Assembly (NCBI GenBank): GCA_965205225.1
Contig: CBDBFZ010000003.1
Span: forward strand, 372,001-436,000
Reading direction: 5' to 3'
DNA from: Litorimonas sp965205225
Lineage (GTDB): Bacteria > Pseudomonadota > Alphaproteobacteria > Caulobacterales > Maricaulaceae
Length of the DNA stretch: 64,000 bases
The notes below the pieces were generated by a model. It searched no databases and was not told the origin of the DNA. It worked only from the letters and a program-made list of their open reading frames with translations. Positions 8,660-17,892 of this stretch are shown one piece after another. Position 1 is the stretch's first letter. Each line of letters opens with the position of its first letter. Both the position numbers and the translations under genes were made by a program.

Positions 8660-9849
8660 CAGGCTATCCGGCATCCGTGAGCGAATGGCTTCAGGGCAAA
8701 CGGTCGGCCGGGGCTCTGGTGGACGACCGCGTGCAGACATTGGCGGCCCAGGCTCTGGATGGCGTTCTGGACAGGCTCAAGGGTTATGACTCAGAGCCAG
8801 GCTTGCTGGGTCTATTCAGCCGCGATTCTACGCCCAAAGGACTCTATCTCTGGGGCGGTGTAGGCCGGGGAAAATCCATGCTGATGGATGTGTTCTTCCG
8901 GCTTGCGCCGATCAAGCCAAAGCGACGAGTCCATTTTCATGCCTTCATGATCGACATCCATGGTCGCATTAATGACTGGCGCAAGCTCGACCGATCCGGC
9001 CGGCGTGCGAGTCCGCATCATAAACGGGGGGACGGAGATGATCCGATTGTGCCGGTCGCGCGGTCCATCGCTGCGGAGGCGACTCTGCTGTGTTTCGATG
9101 AATTTCACATCACCGACATCACCGACGCCATGATCCTAGCGCGTTTGTTCGAGGCATTGTGGCATGAGGGCGTTATCGTGGTTGCGACATCAAACAGGCC
9201 GCCGCGCGATCTTTACAAGAACGGGCTCAACCGCGCTCTGTTTGAACCGTTTATCGAAATGATGCCAAAGCATCTGGTTGTTTTCGATTTTGATGGGCAA
9301 ACGGATCATCGCGTGCGGCAACTCAGTGCTGCCCCGGTTTACTATACACCGCTAAACGTGGATACGCAGACAACGATGGATGCGGCTTGGATGCGGATCA
9401 CAGGGGAGGCCAGAATGCGCCCGACGACCCTGATGATAATGGGCCGCAGCCTGACCCTGAACCGGACGGGTTCAGGCGCGGCGCGCGAAACATTCCAAGC
9501 GCTTTGCGATAGGCCATTGGGCGCGGCTGATTATCTGACGATTGCCGCGACCTTTCACACACTCATGCTGGATGATGTGCCGCTAATGAGCCACGACATG
9601 CGCAATCAGGCAAAACGGTTCGTGGCCCTGATTGATGCGCTCTATGAGACCAGGACGAAGCTGATCGTGTCTGCCGCGGTCGAACCAGGCGATCTATACC
9701 CGTCAGGTAATGGCGCGTTCGAATTTGAGCGAACAGCGTCCCGTCTGATCGAGATGCGATCAGAGGATTATCTGGCCAAAGCGCGAAAAGCGGGGTCGGG
9801 GCTCATGATGAACCCGGATGACACGCCAGCGGCAGGTCAGTCCCAATAG
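8656..9849 (+). CDS. zapE: AFG1/ZapE-family ATPase
   Basis: This 397-residue P-loop ATPase has Walker A GGVGRGKSML, Walker B LLCFDEFHITDITDA and the AFG1 signature VVATSNRPPRDLYKNGLNR. In E. coli ZapE associates with the divisome and is needed under stress; the mitochondrial homologue Lace1/Afg1 assists turnover of respiratory-chain subunits. In many alphaproteobacteria it lies next to sdhB, and here it follows sdhB on the same strand but is displaced by about 4.5 kb of IS and decayed genes. The start MTGYPASV at 8656 overlaps the preceding mini-ORF by four bases. Confidence 0.92.
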   Translation: MTGYPASVSEWLQGKRSAGALVDDRVQTLAAQALDGVLDRLKGYDSEPGLLGLFSRDSTPKGLYLWGGVGRGKSMLMDVFFRLAPIKPKRRVHFHAFMIDIHGRINDWRKLDRSGRRASPHHKRGDGDDPIVPVARSIAAEATLLCFDEFHITDITDAMILARLFEALWHEGVIVVATSNRPPRDLYKNGLNRALFEPFIEMMPKHLVVFDFDGQTDHRVRQLSAAPVYYTPLNVDTQTTMDAAWMRITGEARMRPTTLMIMGRSLTLNRTGSGAARETFQALCDRPLGAADYLTIAATFHTLMLDDVPLMSHDMRNQAKRFVALIDALYETRTKLIVSAAVEPGDLYPSGNGAFEFERTASRLIEMRSEDYLAKARKAGSGLMMNPDDTPAAGQSQ

Positions 9850-9989
9850 GCAGATTTGGGGTTGGATCGTCGGGCTTTGCCCCAATCCTTACCCTTCGGG
9901 CGCTTCGATTTCGGCGCCTGAAATTTTTCAACGTTCATATCGACGACGACGTCATCGAACATACGGTTTTTACGGTGACGCTTTGACAT
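9837..9989 (-). CDS. Small basic conserved-type protein (50 aa)
   Basis: A 50-residue minus-strand frame starts at an ATG (9987-9989) with GGAG six bases upstream. It begins MSKRHRKNRMFDDVVVDMNV and ends KGKDWGKARRSNPKSAYWD. It is very rich in Lys/Arg. The codon pattern is coding-like and the RBS good. The 3' end overlaps the end of zapE by 13 bases on the opposite strand. I cannot assign a function; the basic composition would fit an RNA- or ribosome-binding mini-protein, which is speculation. Confidence 0.55.
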   Translation of the reverse strand: MSKRHRKNRMFDDVVVDMNVEKFQAPKSKRPKGKDWGKARRSNPKSAYWD

Positions 9990-10088
9990 GGTTATCTCCA
10001 TCAAAGCTGGTGGACCCTAAGCCCCATTATAGCGAAAGTTTATCTAAGAACAGGTAAAATTTCGTGATGCAGCAAACCCTTTTGTCAC

Positions 10089-11063
10089 TCAGGCAAAGGT
10101 CTTGCGGAACGCGTCGACGAAATGCGGAAGTTCGGCTTCGGACAAACCATCAATCCCCGAAGCTGCGGCCCGGCCTCCCCCGCCAAACTCGATCGCTAGT
10201 TTCGCGGCAGACCCGCTTTCTCGTCCGCGCGGCGCACGGATAGAGACGCGGTAGGTTGAAGAATCGCCGCCCACCAGCTCCGTCAGGACAGCGAAGGCTT
10301 TGTGCGGTTCCTCATGCACCAGCGCATTACCGAACAGGCCGCTGATCCGGTTGGATGCGGGGCGGGCGGGGAGGCATAAGATATCTCCGGCTTCAGAAAT
10401 GTCGATCTCGCGGGCGCTCTGCGCCACGTCCCAGTCATCATGAAAGCCAGCTTTAAGCGTTTCGAAGATCGGATGGGCGTCCTCCAGAAACTCGACTGGT
10501 CCTGGATAGGCCAGCAGGATTTCGAACAGGCTCGCTGGATGAATGTGCAAATCGTCTAGGCGCAATCCGTAAGCATTGTAATTCGCCAGCTCGCCCAATT
10601 CGCGCAGGCGGTCCATCGGTACATTGAGGTTGCGAGAGGATGCAATCCTGTCTGCAAGAGTCTGAAAATTATCGCCATATGCCCCACAAACAGCCCAGGC
10701 CGCCTTGGCTCCATTGAGGTGGTGATCCATCAGATAGGCTGTGCAGGTTTCCTTCGCGTTGTGCGTTATGACCGTGAGCCGTTCGCTGCGCGGTACCACG
10801 CCTGTGGCGTGGTGGTCGATATAGAGAATTTCAGCGCCGTCATTCAGTACCTGGGTCAGTCCAGTGGTGTTTTTGGCCATGGAAATGTCCAGTGCAACGA
10901 CGCGGTCGCCTTTACCGGCCCGTCCGGCGATGCGCGGAAACAGGCTAATATCGCGTTTCACGCCTGTGATGCGCTCGGCATCGGGCCGGGGCTCGACCTG
11001 CCGAAGTTGCAGCAGGGAAAAGATGCCATCGGCGTCGCCGTTGAATAGGTCGAAATCAGCCAT
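10089..11063 (-). CDS. DHH-family phosphoesterase, last gene of the sulfate-activation operon
   Basis: This 324-residue protein has the DHH-superfamily metal motifs: FNGDADGIFSLLQL near the start, VALDISMAKN, the name-giving ILYIDHHATG, and a C-terminal Gly-rich motif (EFGGGGRAAASG) like the DHHA1 substrate-binding domain. Its ATG shares a base with the cysNC stop (TAATG), so the two are translationally coupled. DHH enzymes such as NrnA hydrolyse short RNAs and 3'-phosphoadenosine 5'-phosphate (pAp). pAp is the toxic by-product of PAPS reduction, so a pAp phosphatase role fits the operon but is inference. Confidence 0.8.
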   Translation of the reverse strand: MADFDLFNGDADGIFSLLQLRQVEPRPDAERITGVKRDISLFPRIAGRAGKGDRVVALDISMAKNTTGLTQVLNDGAEILYIDHHATGVVPRSERLTVITHNAKETCTAYLMDHHLNGAKAAWAVCGAYGDNFQTLADRIASSRNLNVPMDRLRELGELANYNAYGLRLDDLHIHPASLFEILLAYPGPVEFLEDAHPIFETLKAGFHDDWDVAQSAREIDISEAGDILCLPARPASNRISGLFGNALVHEEPHKAFAVLTELVGGDSSTYRVSIRAPRGRESGSAAKLAIEFGGGGRAAASGIDGLSEAELPHFVDAFRKTFA

Positions 11064-13000
11064 TAGATCCCGCCGACGTCCCGCATGACCAGTTTCGGAT
11101 CGTCCAGTCTGAATCGGGATCGCAACAGGTCGAGCACCTGTTCGGCGGCATCCGGTGCAGGGGTTGCTGTGGTGTCGATACGAAGATCCGGCTTCGCAGG
11201 CGGCTGATACTCTGAATCGATGCCTGTGAAATTTGTGATCTCACCCGCCCGCGCGCGTTTATATAGGCCTTTCACATCCCGGTCTTCTGCGATGGCAAGA
11301 GGTGTGTCGATGAAGATTTCGAAAAACTCGTCTTCGCCCAACAGGTCACGGACCATTTGCCGTTCCGTCCGGTAGGGGCTGATGAAGCTACACATTACGA
11401 TTAATCCAGCATGACTCATGAGTTTGGCAACTTCGCCAATGCGGCGGATATTCTCGATCCGGTCTTCTTTAGTGAAGCCCAGATCTCGATTAAGGCCGTG
11501 ACGGACATTGTCACCGTCCAGCGTGTAGGTGTGGTGACCCCGTTCAAACAGAGCCTGGTCGACCAGATTGGCGATGGTCGATTTTCCTGATCCCGACAGC
11601 CCCGTGAACCAGAGTACGGTTGGCTGTTGGCCTTTCTGCGATGCCCGCGCAATGCGGTCCACGATTAGATCCTGACGTACGATATTCTTGGCCCGCCGCA
11701 GCGCGAAGTCGATCATGCCCGCGCCGATTGTACGGTTGTTCAGGCGATCGACGACGACAAAGGCCCCTGTCTTGCGATTGCGGGCATAGGCATCGAATGG
11801 AATCGGATGGGACAGAGACAGGGTCACAATGCCGATCTCGTTAAGCTCCAGCGTCTTGGCGGCTGCCTCACTGAAATCAGCGACCTCAATCCGATGTTTC
11901 AAGGCCGTAATGGATCCGGTGATAGAGGCATTGGTCGTGCGGATGATATATTGTCGGCCGGGGAACAGTTCTCTGTCATCCATCCAGATCAGATGGGCCT
12001 GGAATTGATCGGCTACATCTGCGGGTTGGTCTGTGCGGCAGATCATGTCGCCGCGCGAAATGTCGATTTCGTCTTCCAGTGTGAGCGTGACAGCCTGATC
12101 CTGCCGCGCATGCTCTAAATGTTGTGTGTGCAGGATAATGTCGGCGACGCGAGAGCGTTTGCCCGATGGCATGGTGATGATCTCATCGCCTTTCGACACG
12201 GTGCCAGATGCGATAGTGCCGGAAAAACCGCGGAAGTCGAGATTAGGTCGATTAACCCACTGTACCGGGAGGCGGAAGGGTGCTTCCAGATTGTTCCGGT
12301 CGACATCAGTCTCTTCCAGAAAACGCAGAAGGCTGGAGTTTTTATACCAGGCGGTTTTATCAGACCGCGTCGTGACATTGTCACCGTTGAGTGCGCTAAC
12401 GGGAATGGTCATGATGTCATCGAACGTCAGGCTGCTCGCAAAAGCCCGGAAATCCACATCAATGGCATTGAAGACGCTCTGATCGAAATCGACCAGATCC
12501 ATTTTGTTCACGCAAACGACAACCTGCGGAATACCGAGCAGGCTGGCAATGAAAGCGTGGCGATAGGTTTGTTCGACTACGCCGTGCCGCGCATCGATCA
12601 ACAGGATCGCGACATCGGCGGTTGATCCACCGGTCGCCATGTTGCGCGTGTGCTGCACGTGACCGGGCGTATCGGCGATAATGAATTTGCGCCTGTCCGT
12701 TGAGAAGAAGCGGTAGGCCACATCAATGGTGATGCCCTGTTCGCGTTCCGCGGCGAGACCGTCCACGAGCAAAGCCAGATCCGGTTTTTCACCGGTCGTG
12801 CCAGACGTTTTCGAGTCTTTCTCGATGGCGGTCATCTGATCTTCATAGATCAATTTGGAATCGTAAAGCAGGCGGCCGATCAGGGTTGATTTGCCGTCAT
12901 CGACCGAGCCGCAGGTGAACACCCGCAGGAAAGATTTGCGTGCCTGCGCGTCGAGATAGGCTTTGATGTCGGACGCGATGAGAGGATCGTGATGGACCAT
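11063..13000 (-). CDS. cysNC: Bifunctional sulfate adenylyltransferase large subunit / APS kinase CysNC
   Basis: This 645-residue fusion begins with the CysN GTPase: P-loop GSVDDGKSTLIGRL near residue 31, switch motif DTPGHVQHTRNMATGG, and NKMD for guanine specificity, followed by EF-Tu-like beta-barrels. The last ~190 residues are APS kinase, with P-loop GLSGSGKST and DGDNVRHGLNRDLGF. With CysD it makes APS from sulfate and ATP, driven by GTP hydrolysis; the CysC domain phosphorylates APS to PAPS. It lies three bases after the cysD stop and is coupled to the DHH gene after it. Intact and full length. Confidence 0.97.
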   Translation of the reverse strand: MVHHDPLIASDIKAYLDAQARKSFLRVFTCGSVDDGKSTLIGRLLYDSKLIYEDQMTAIEKDSKTSGTTGEKPDLALLVDGLAAEREQGITIDVAYRFFSTDRRKFIIADTPGHVQHTRNMATGGSTADVAILLIDARHGVVEQTYRHAFIASLLGIPQVVVCVNKMDLVDFDQSVFNAIDVDFRAFASSLTFDDIMTIPVSALNGDNVTTRSDKTAWYKNSSLLRFLEETDVDRNNLEAPFRLPVQWVNRPNLDFRGFSGTIASGTVSKGDEIITMPSGKRSRVADIILHTQHLEHARQDQAVTLTLEDEIDISRGDMICRTDQPADVADQFQAHLIWMDDRELFPGRQYIIRTTNASITGSITALKHRIEVADFSEAAAKTLELNEIGIVTLSLSHPIPFDAYARNRKTGAFVVVDRLNNRTIGAGMIDFALRRAKNIVRQDLIVDRIARASQKGQQPTVLWFTGLSGSGKSTIANLVDQALFERGHHTYTLDGDNVRHGLNRDLGFTKEDRIENIRRIGEVAKLMSHAGLIVMCSFISPYRTERQMVRDLLGEDEFFEIFIDTPLAIAEDRDVKGLYKRARAGEITNFTGIDSEYQPPAKPDLRIDTTATPAPDAAEQVLDLLRSRFRLDDPKLVMRDVGGI

Positions 13001-13003
13001 GAG

Positions 13004-14107
13004 CTAGAAATACCCCTCTTCTTTTTTTTTCTCCATTGACGCACCTGAATCCGAGTCGATGACCCGACCTTGGCGCTCAGAGGTGGTAGCGAGTAGGGTT
13101 TCCTGAATGACTTCGGACAGGGTCGTCGCTTCGGATTCAACGGCCCCTGTGAGTGGGTAGCAGCCGAGCGTGCGGAAGCGGACGGGCCGCATTTTAGGTG
13201 TCTCTCCGGGCTCCATCGGCATGCGGTCATCATCGACCATGAAATAGGTGCCATCGCGTTTCACGACAGGGCGTTCAGCGGAGAGGTAAAGCACAGGAAT
13301 CTGGATATTTTCGCGGTAAATATACTGCCAGATATCAAGCTCGGTCCAATTGGATAGCGGGAAGACCCGCATACTCTCGCCGGATTTGACCCGCGCATTG
13401 TAAATATCCCACAGTTCCGGACGCTGGTTCTTGGCATCCCAGCGATGATGCTCACTGCGGAATGAAAAGATACGCTCCTTGGCACGGCTTTTCTCTTCGT
13501 CCCGGCGCGCACCGCCAAAAGCAGCGTCATACTGTCCGGCGCTGAGCGCCTGTTTCAGCCCCTGTGTCTTGGTGATATCAGTATGCGCGGCAGAGCCGTG
13601 AGTGAAGGGTCCGACATTCTGGGCAATGGCGTCTGGATTGATGTGAACGATCAGCTCCATACCAACTTCCTTGGCGCGGCGGTCACGGAACGCATACATT
13701 TCCTTGAACTTCCAGCGTGTATCGACATGCAGCAGCGGAAAAGGTGGGGGCAACGGATAGAACGCCTTGATCGCCAACTCCAGCATGACGGAACTGTCCT
13801 TGCCGACCGAGTAGAGCATGACCGGATTGTCGCATTGAGCGACAACCTCTCGCATAATGTGAATGCTCTCGGCTTCAAGCCGGTCGAGGTGGGACAGTTC
13901 GAGGCCGAGTGCACCAGCTGCTTTCCTTTTAAGCTCATCTAGCCGCTCGCAGGCCTTTTCAAGTGTGCGCGGTGTTAGCTGCCCGCCCTCACGCAACCGC
14001 ATGACCGTTTTCCCGTCATTGAAGAGCTTGCGAGACAGGGTCGAGACAGATTGATTGCTGCGCTCGGCAAAATTCTCGATAGAGGAGAGAAGGGATTGCG
14101 TATTCAT
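13004..14107 (-). CDS. cysD: Sulfate adenylyltransferase small subunit CysD with an extra HTH-like N-terminal domain
   Basis: Residues from about 72 on are a normal CysD (SHLDRLEAESIHIMREVVA, PP-loop region MLYSVGKDSSVMLELA, and GARRDEEKSRAKER) that adenylates sulfate in complex with CysN. The first ~70 residues are not part of ordinary CysD. They read NFAERSNQSVSTLSRKLFND followed by GKTVMRLREGGQLTPRTLEK, resembling the small helix-turn-helix proteins common in alphaproteobacteria. No ATG/GTG/TTG lies at the usual CysD start, so the extension is probably translated. No Shine-Dalgarno is visible; a perfect palindrome (14108-14123) directly precedes the ATG. C-terminus ends EKKKEEGYF. Confidence 0.93.
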   Translation of the reverse strand: MNTQSLLSSIENFAERSNQSVSTLSRKLFNDGKTVMRLREGGQLTPRTLEKACERLDELKRKAAGALGLELSHLDRLEAESIHIMREVVAQCDNPVMLYSVGKDSSVMLELAIKAFYPLPPPFPLLHVDTRWKFKEMYAFRDRRAKEVGMELIVHINPDAIAQNVGPFTHGSAAHTDITKTQGLKQALSAGQYDAAFGGARRDEEKSRAKERIFSFRSEHHRWDAKNQRPELWDIYNARVKSGESMRVFPLSNWTELDIWQYIYRENIQIPVLYLSAERPVVKRDGTYFMVDDDRMPMEPGETPKMRPVRFRTLGCYPLTGAVESEATTLSEVIQETLLATTSERQGRVIDSDSGASMEKKKEEGYF

Positions 14108-14123
14108 GTGGGAATAATCCCAC
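14108..14123. promoter_or_regulatory. Perfect palindrome abutting the cysD start codon (candidate operator)
   Basis: GTGGGA-ATAA-TCCCAC is a perfect 6+6 inverted repeat with a 4-bp spacer, placed exactly one base before the cysD ATG on the minus strand. It occupies the position where a ribosome binding site would be. It could be a repressor site, perhaps for the HTH-like domain fused to CysD, or an mRNA hairpin limiting translation. No experimental basis; position and symmetry are directly seen. Confidence 0.5.
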
Positions 14124-14163
14124 GATTATGTTGCCGCGTCAACAGAAGAGCTTACTGATTACA

Positions 14164-14883
14164 TCACAGCTTCGCGACATGCTGTCGGAATGTCTCGATC
14201 ATGCTCTGTAAACCGATGTCCAGAGAAATGCTCGGACTCCATCCCATCCTATTAAGCTTCGATCCGTCCATCAACTTGCGCGGTGTTCCATTTGGTTTGG
14301 TCCGGTCGTGGGTAATGTCCCGCTGAAACCCGACAGCGCTCATTACGTGCCGCGTTAAGTCCAGGATCGAAACATCGTCTCCCGCGCCGATATTAATTGG
14401 CCGGTGTCTGAATAATTTTTCGACACAAAAATAGCTGCATCTGCCAAATCATCGACATGCATGAATTCACGTCGCGCCGATCCGCTGCCCTAGATTTCCA
14501 TACTCTCTTTGTCCCCTAGTCGCGCAACCTCGGCTTTTCGGATCAAGGCTGGGATGACGCGGGATGTTTGAAGATCGTAATTGTCGCCGGGGCCATAAAG
14601 GTTGGTTGGCATGGTAGAGATGAAGTCAGAGCCATGTTGGGCGTGATAGGCTTAGCACAGTTTGACGCCCGCGATCTTGGCGATGGCATACCATTGGGCT
14701 CCAGCGGCCCGGTCAGCAGCGAGTCCTCACGGATCGGCTGCTGAGCGTATTTCGTATAGATACAGGATAAACCGAGAAAAAGCAGCTTCTTTACGTCCGC
14801 TTGGTAAGCTGCATGGATCGAATGGCTCGCAATCATCAGGTTTTCGTATAGGAAGTCCGCCGGGACGTGACCTTCCCCGATGA
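14164..14883 (-). pseudogene. GDP-L-fucose synthase remnant
   Basis: Minus-strand frames give successive pieces of an Fcl/WcaG-type short-chain dehydrogenase: DFLYENLMIASHSIHAAYQ, KKLLFLGLSCIYTKYAQQPI, SLLTGPLEP, then in shifted frames SALPTNLYGPGDNYD-like sequence, REFMHVDDLADAA, and a C-terminal end near GLQSMIETFRQHVAKL with stop at 14164. Several frameshifts and stops are needed to read through. The N-terminal NADP-binding part is missing where an IS3 element begins (14884). The intact enzyme makes GDP-L-fucose for surface polysaccharide. Confidence 0.8.
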
Positions 14884-15806
14884 GGTGGTCCACCCGCTAA
14901 GTTAGATCTTGGCGGTTATGATTGCCTTCTAAGCTAACCGGAACGGAGTGTAGGGCAGCCCGGAAGGGCAAGGAAAGATCGTTTTCGGAGCCGGTGGTTT
15001 GTACCCTAACAAGCTGTGCGCCCGGATAGTGTTGTAGTGCTGTCACCAGGGTTCGATCAGTGTCTGTGCCTCCTTCAAGCTGTAGAAGATCTCCCCGTTC
15101 AAGAGTTCATCTCTGAGCGTCCCATTGAAGCTTTCATTATAGCCACTTTCCCAGGGTCACCCTGGCTCAATGTAGAGCGTCTTCACGTCGATCCGGCCCA
15201 GCCAGTCTCGGACAGGTTGAGCTGTAAACTCGGCACCATTGTCCGACCGGATGTGCTTCGAGGCTCCTCGCTGCGTGAAAAGCTCCGTCAGCACGGTCAG
15301 AACGTCGTCGTGCCGGAGCCTTCTCTGCACATGGATCGCCAAGCACTCCCGCCTGTGCTCGTCAATGATTGTCAACATGCGGAAGGCTCTGCCGTCATGG
15401 TCCGATCCGCGACGAAGTCATACGACCGCACATGCCCTTTATGCTGCGGTCTCAACCGCACACAGGAACCATCATTGAACCATAAACATCCACGGTTAGT
15501 CTGTTTCTTTGGGACTTTCAGCCCTTCACGTCGCCATATGCGCTCCACCCGCTTAGCATTAACCGTCCAGCCTTCACGGCGAAGCAGAGCCGTGATCCGG
15601 CGCTAGCCATATCTTCCGTACTGCTCTGCCAAGCGGATGATGTCAGATGTGAGCGCTGCTGCGTCCTCTCGCCTGCGGCCAGCCAGCCATACTTCAGCCT
15701 CACGCAGCTTCGCGATAACTTGTTCAGAGGTGTAGCGTTTTCTTGCCATGATGTGCTCCTTCAAGCGCAAAATAGCCAAAAACTCTAACTCTCAAAATGG
15801 ACCACT
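14884..15806 (-). mobile_element. IS3-family element, degenerate
   Basis: The ends are similar inverted repeats (GTGGTCCACCCGCTAAGTTAGA at the left, first bases shown; GTGGTCCATTTTGAGAGTTAGA at the right). OrfA starts at 15749 on the minus strand (MARKRYTSEQVIAKLREAEV). OrfB pieces include RMLTIIDEHRRECLAIHV, SDNGAEFTAQPVRDWL and GYNESFNGTLRDELLNGEIF, covering parts of the DDE domain. Frameshifts and stops break both reading frames. The element removed the 5' end of the fcl gene. Confidence 0.8.
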
Positions 15807-15834
15807 TTTAAGGGGGCAGGTCAATTTTGGGCGG

Positions 15835-16338
15835 AGTCAGGTTATGGCCTGTCGTCGCTCATGAAAAATGAGGCGGTGGAACTTGTCGATGAGATTGACC
15901 ATGGTCATGCGCCCCGCAAGCCCTCGCTTGTGTCAGCGTCTCCCGGAACAGCCAGATTGTCTTCAGCTCCGGAGTCGCTTACCCGATCTGAAACCCCAAA
16001 ACTGCAACCAGCTGAAACGGTCCCGGATCAGAAACTCCATCTTCTCGTCGCTCAGATTATGCATCAAAGTCAGAACCAGCTCTTTGAACATGACAACCAG
16101 GTCGTAAGGTGGGCGACCGCCCTTGGGACGATCCCCGTAGCCAAGCACCGAGACCAGAACAGTGAGAAAAACCTCGAAATCAATGACGCTCCAAAGCCTC
16201 AAGTGGGTCGCTCGTCGCAGACAAACGGGCAAGATGATCCGTCAAATCGAACACAAGCCAGGCTTGTGCATCACAAAATCCTCCCACAAACAGTGAAGCA
16301 GATCACACCACAAAATGCACAGTTCTTAGAAACCTCCA
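15835..16338 (-). mobile_element. IS5-group element with large internal deletion
   Basis: The outer ends match the full IS5-group copies at 43849-45172, 56108-57448 and 62899 onward: the C-terminal end near 15840-15900 (CGACGACAGG side) and the N-terminal end near 16320-16338 (TTCTTAGAAACCTCC). Inside, only the N-terminal transposase domain is recognisable (GGRPPYDLVVMFKELVLTLM, then SDEKMEFLIRDRFSWLQF). It is joined to a short C-terminal remnant, so the catalytic middle is missing. More diverged than the other copies, hence older. It truncates rimI. Confidence 0.7.
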
Positions 16339-16341
16339 AAT

Positions 16342-16497
16342 GAGCTATCTCCCTATCGGGGATGTCCGACCTACTATACCCGTCCGGGCGGGCGCGTTGC
16401 CGCCATTACTTATGGTCTTGATCTCTCGGATAAATTGCCGAGAGAACAGTCCGATCAGGCCCCGGCTTCACTGGACGACACCCCAACGGTCCGCTAA
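16342..16497 (+). pseudogene. rimI 3' fragment (ribosomal-protein alanine acetyltransferase)
   Basis: An open frame ending TAA at 16495-16497 reads PTYYTRPGGRVAAITYGLDL followed by a polar tail. The YYxRPGGxxxAxxxxLDL pattern is the C-terminal end of RimI-type GNAT acetyltransferases, and rimI directly upstream of fur is a common alphaproteobacterial order. The rest of the gene is lost at the IS5 relic ending at 16338. The assignment rests on a short segment plus context. Confidence 0.5.
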
Positions 16498-16506
16498 GGC
16501 AGGATT

Positions 16507-16926
16507 ATGCCTCATACTGAAACCTGGATCGAAAAAAGATGTGTCGAGCGCGGTTTGCGTTTGACCGAACAACGCCGCGTGATCGCGAAAGTCCTTTCGC
16601 GCGCAGATGACCACCCGGATGCCGAAGAGCTTTATGCGCGCGCGTCCCGGATCGATCCCAATATTAGTCTGGCGACCGTTTATCGCACGGTCCGTCTGTT
16701 TTCGGATTCCGGCATCATCGAAACGCATGATTTTCGGGACGGTCGAGCGCGCTACGAAACGGCCGATGCGGAACATCATGACCATCTGATTGATGTCCAG
16801 ACCGGTGATGTGATCGAATTTGTTGATGATGAGATTGAGGCGTTGCAGCACAGAATCGCCGAGAAACTCGGCTATGAACTAGTCGATCACCGGCTCGAAC
16901 TCTACGGACGCAGAAAGAAGAGCTAG
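16507..16926 (+). CDS. fur: Fur-family metalloregulator
   Basis: A 139-residue protein of normal length. The winged-helix DNA-binding part contains GLRLTEQRRVIAKVL, HPDAEELYARA and the recognition-helix motif NISLATVYRTVRLFSDSGI. The metal-binding region has ETADAEHHDHLIDVQTGDVI with the His/Asp/Glu ligands expected for Fur/Mur. No zinc CxxC pairs are present, as in many alphaproteobacterial Fur proteins. It represses iron- or manganese-responsive genes. Nine bases after the rimI remnant; its native promoter upstream may have been altered by the IS5 relic. Confidence 0.93.
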   Translation: MPHTETWIEKRCVERGLRLTEQRRVIAKVLSRADDHPDAEELYARASRIDPNISLATVYRTVRLFSDSGIIETHDFRDGRARYETADAEHHDHLIDVQTGDVIEFVDDEIEALQHRIAEKLGYELVDHRLELYGRRKKS

Positions 16927-16933
16927 ACCTCCG

Positions 16934-17495
16934 CTCTACTCTGCAGGGACGAGGCCAGGCGTTGCGACGGGTGCTCCATATTCGATCCGATCGCGGATCA
17001 CGGCGGCGTGCGGCGCGAAATGGAGAATTTCTCAGCGTCCATCATAATGTTCGACCAGCGCCGTACAACTCTCCACCCAACCACCGTCGAACGACATTGA
17101 GTTCCGTATTAAGCCAGAGCAGGAAATTATAGGCACTGTCGCCCAGATGCATGATCCATTTCCGCTCTGTTCGCATCAACCCGTCGAACATATCGCAATG
17201 CACAACCAGATAGCGCTTGCCATCCCGTCCTTCATGAACCGCACGGTTTCGCACGGCGATATCACCGAACATAAGCCGGAACTTCAGGAACCCTCGCAGA
17301 AATTCATCATGATTGCCAATGATGTAGGTCACACCGTGCCGCGTTTGGCGGCTGTTAGAATGCGCCGAATGACATTGGTGTGCACCTGAGGCCAGTACCA
17401 TTTCTTGCGTAGGCGCCAGCCATCAATGATGTCGCCGACCAGATAAAACTCCTCCGAACTATGCTCTTTCAGGAAAACGCACAGCGCCTCGGACT
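16934..17495 (-). pseudogene. UDP-2,3-diacylglucosamine-type metallophosphoesterase, broken
   Basis: The two minus-strand frames carry calcineurin-like phosphoesterase motifs: EEFYLVGDIIDGWRLRKKWY, YIIGNHDEFLRGFLKFRLMF, and YLVVHCDMFDGLMRTERKW, where the family has VHGD. A frameshift near 17340 separates the first from the rest. A stop interrupts the C-terminal part, which resumes EILHFAPHAAVIRD to the end at 16934. The N-terminal DLHLG motif is missing. Relatives act on lipid A precursors or cell-envelope substrates. Clearly decayed. Confidence 0.75.
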
Positions 17496-17544
17496 TGACC
17501 AGAAGCAGGCTTGCCGCGATAGCAAAACCGCACAGTGCGTAAAG

Positions 17545-17830
17545 CATCCAAGACGTTCGTTTCAGGCAGGCTGATTCCGGTTTGACTCCAGAGCAGATCG
17601 GCTGTCACGCCAAGGACCAGAGCCATCAGCCAGACCCGGACATCTTCCACGTCTGAGAGCCGCTCACGAACCTGGAACGCTTTGGGAAACATATCCTGCG
17701 TCAGCTCATCGGCAAGGGCACTATTCGGCAGAGTCGGCTCAGAAAGGTGCGGACCGCGCCCTGATGGGCACGGACAATGGGGCTGAAGTCGCGGACCCCG
17801 TTTCACGACCTAAAGCGCCCGACCAAAAAC
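17545..17830 (-). pseudogene. ECF sigma factor region-2 fragment
   Basis: A minus-strand read gives PIVRAHQGAVRTFLSRLC and, in the adjacent frame, ADELTQDMFPKAFQVRERL followed by VRVWLMALVLGVTADLL. This resembles sigma region 2 of ECF sigma factors (ADDLxQDVFLKAW...VRAWLxxIAxNxAxD). Region 4 is absent and a frame change is needed. The fragment is fused to the metallophosphoesterase relic on one side and abuts the IS630 element on the other. Confidence 0.45.
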
Positions 17831-17892
17831 CTGAATTGTTTGGATTCCCTTGAGAGCTGATTTGTGATTCATCGTGTTTGAGAGGATGGTTC

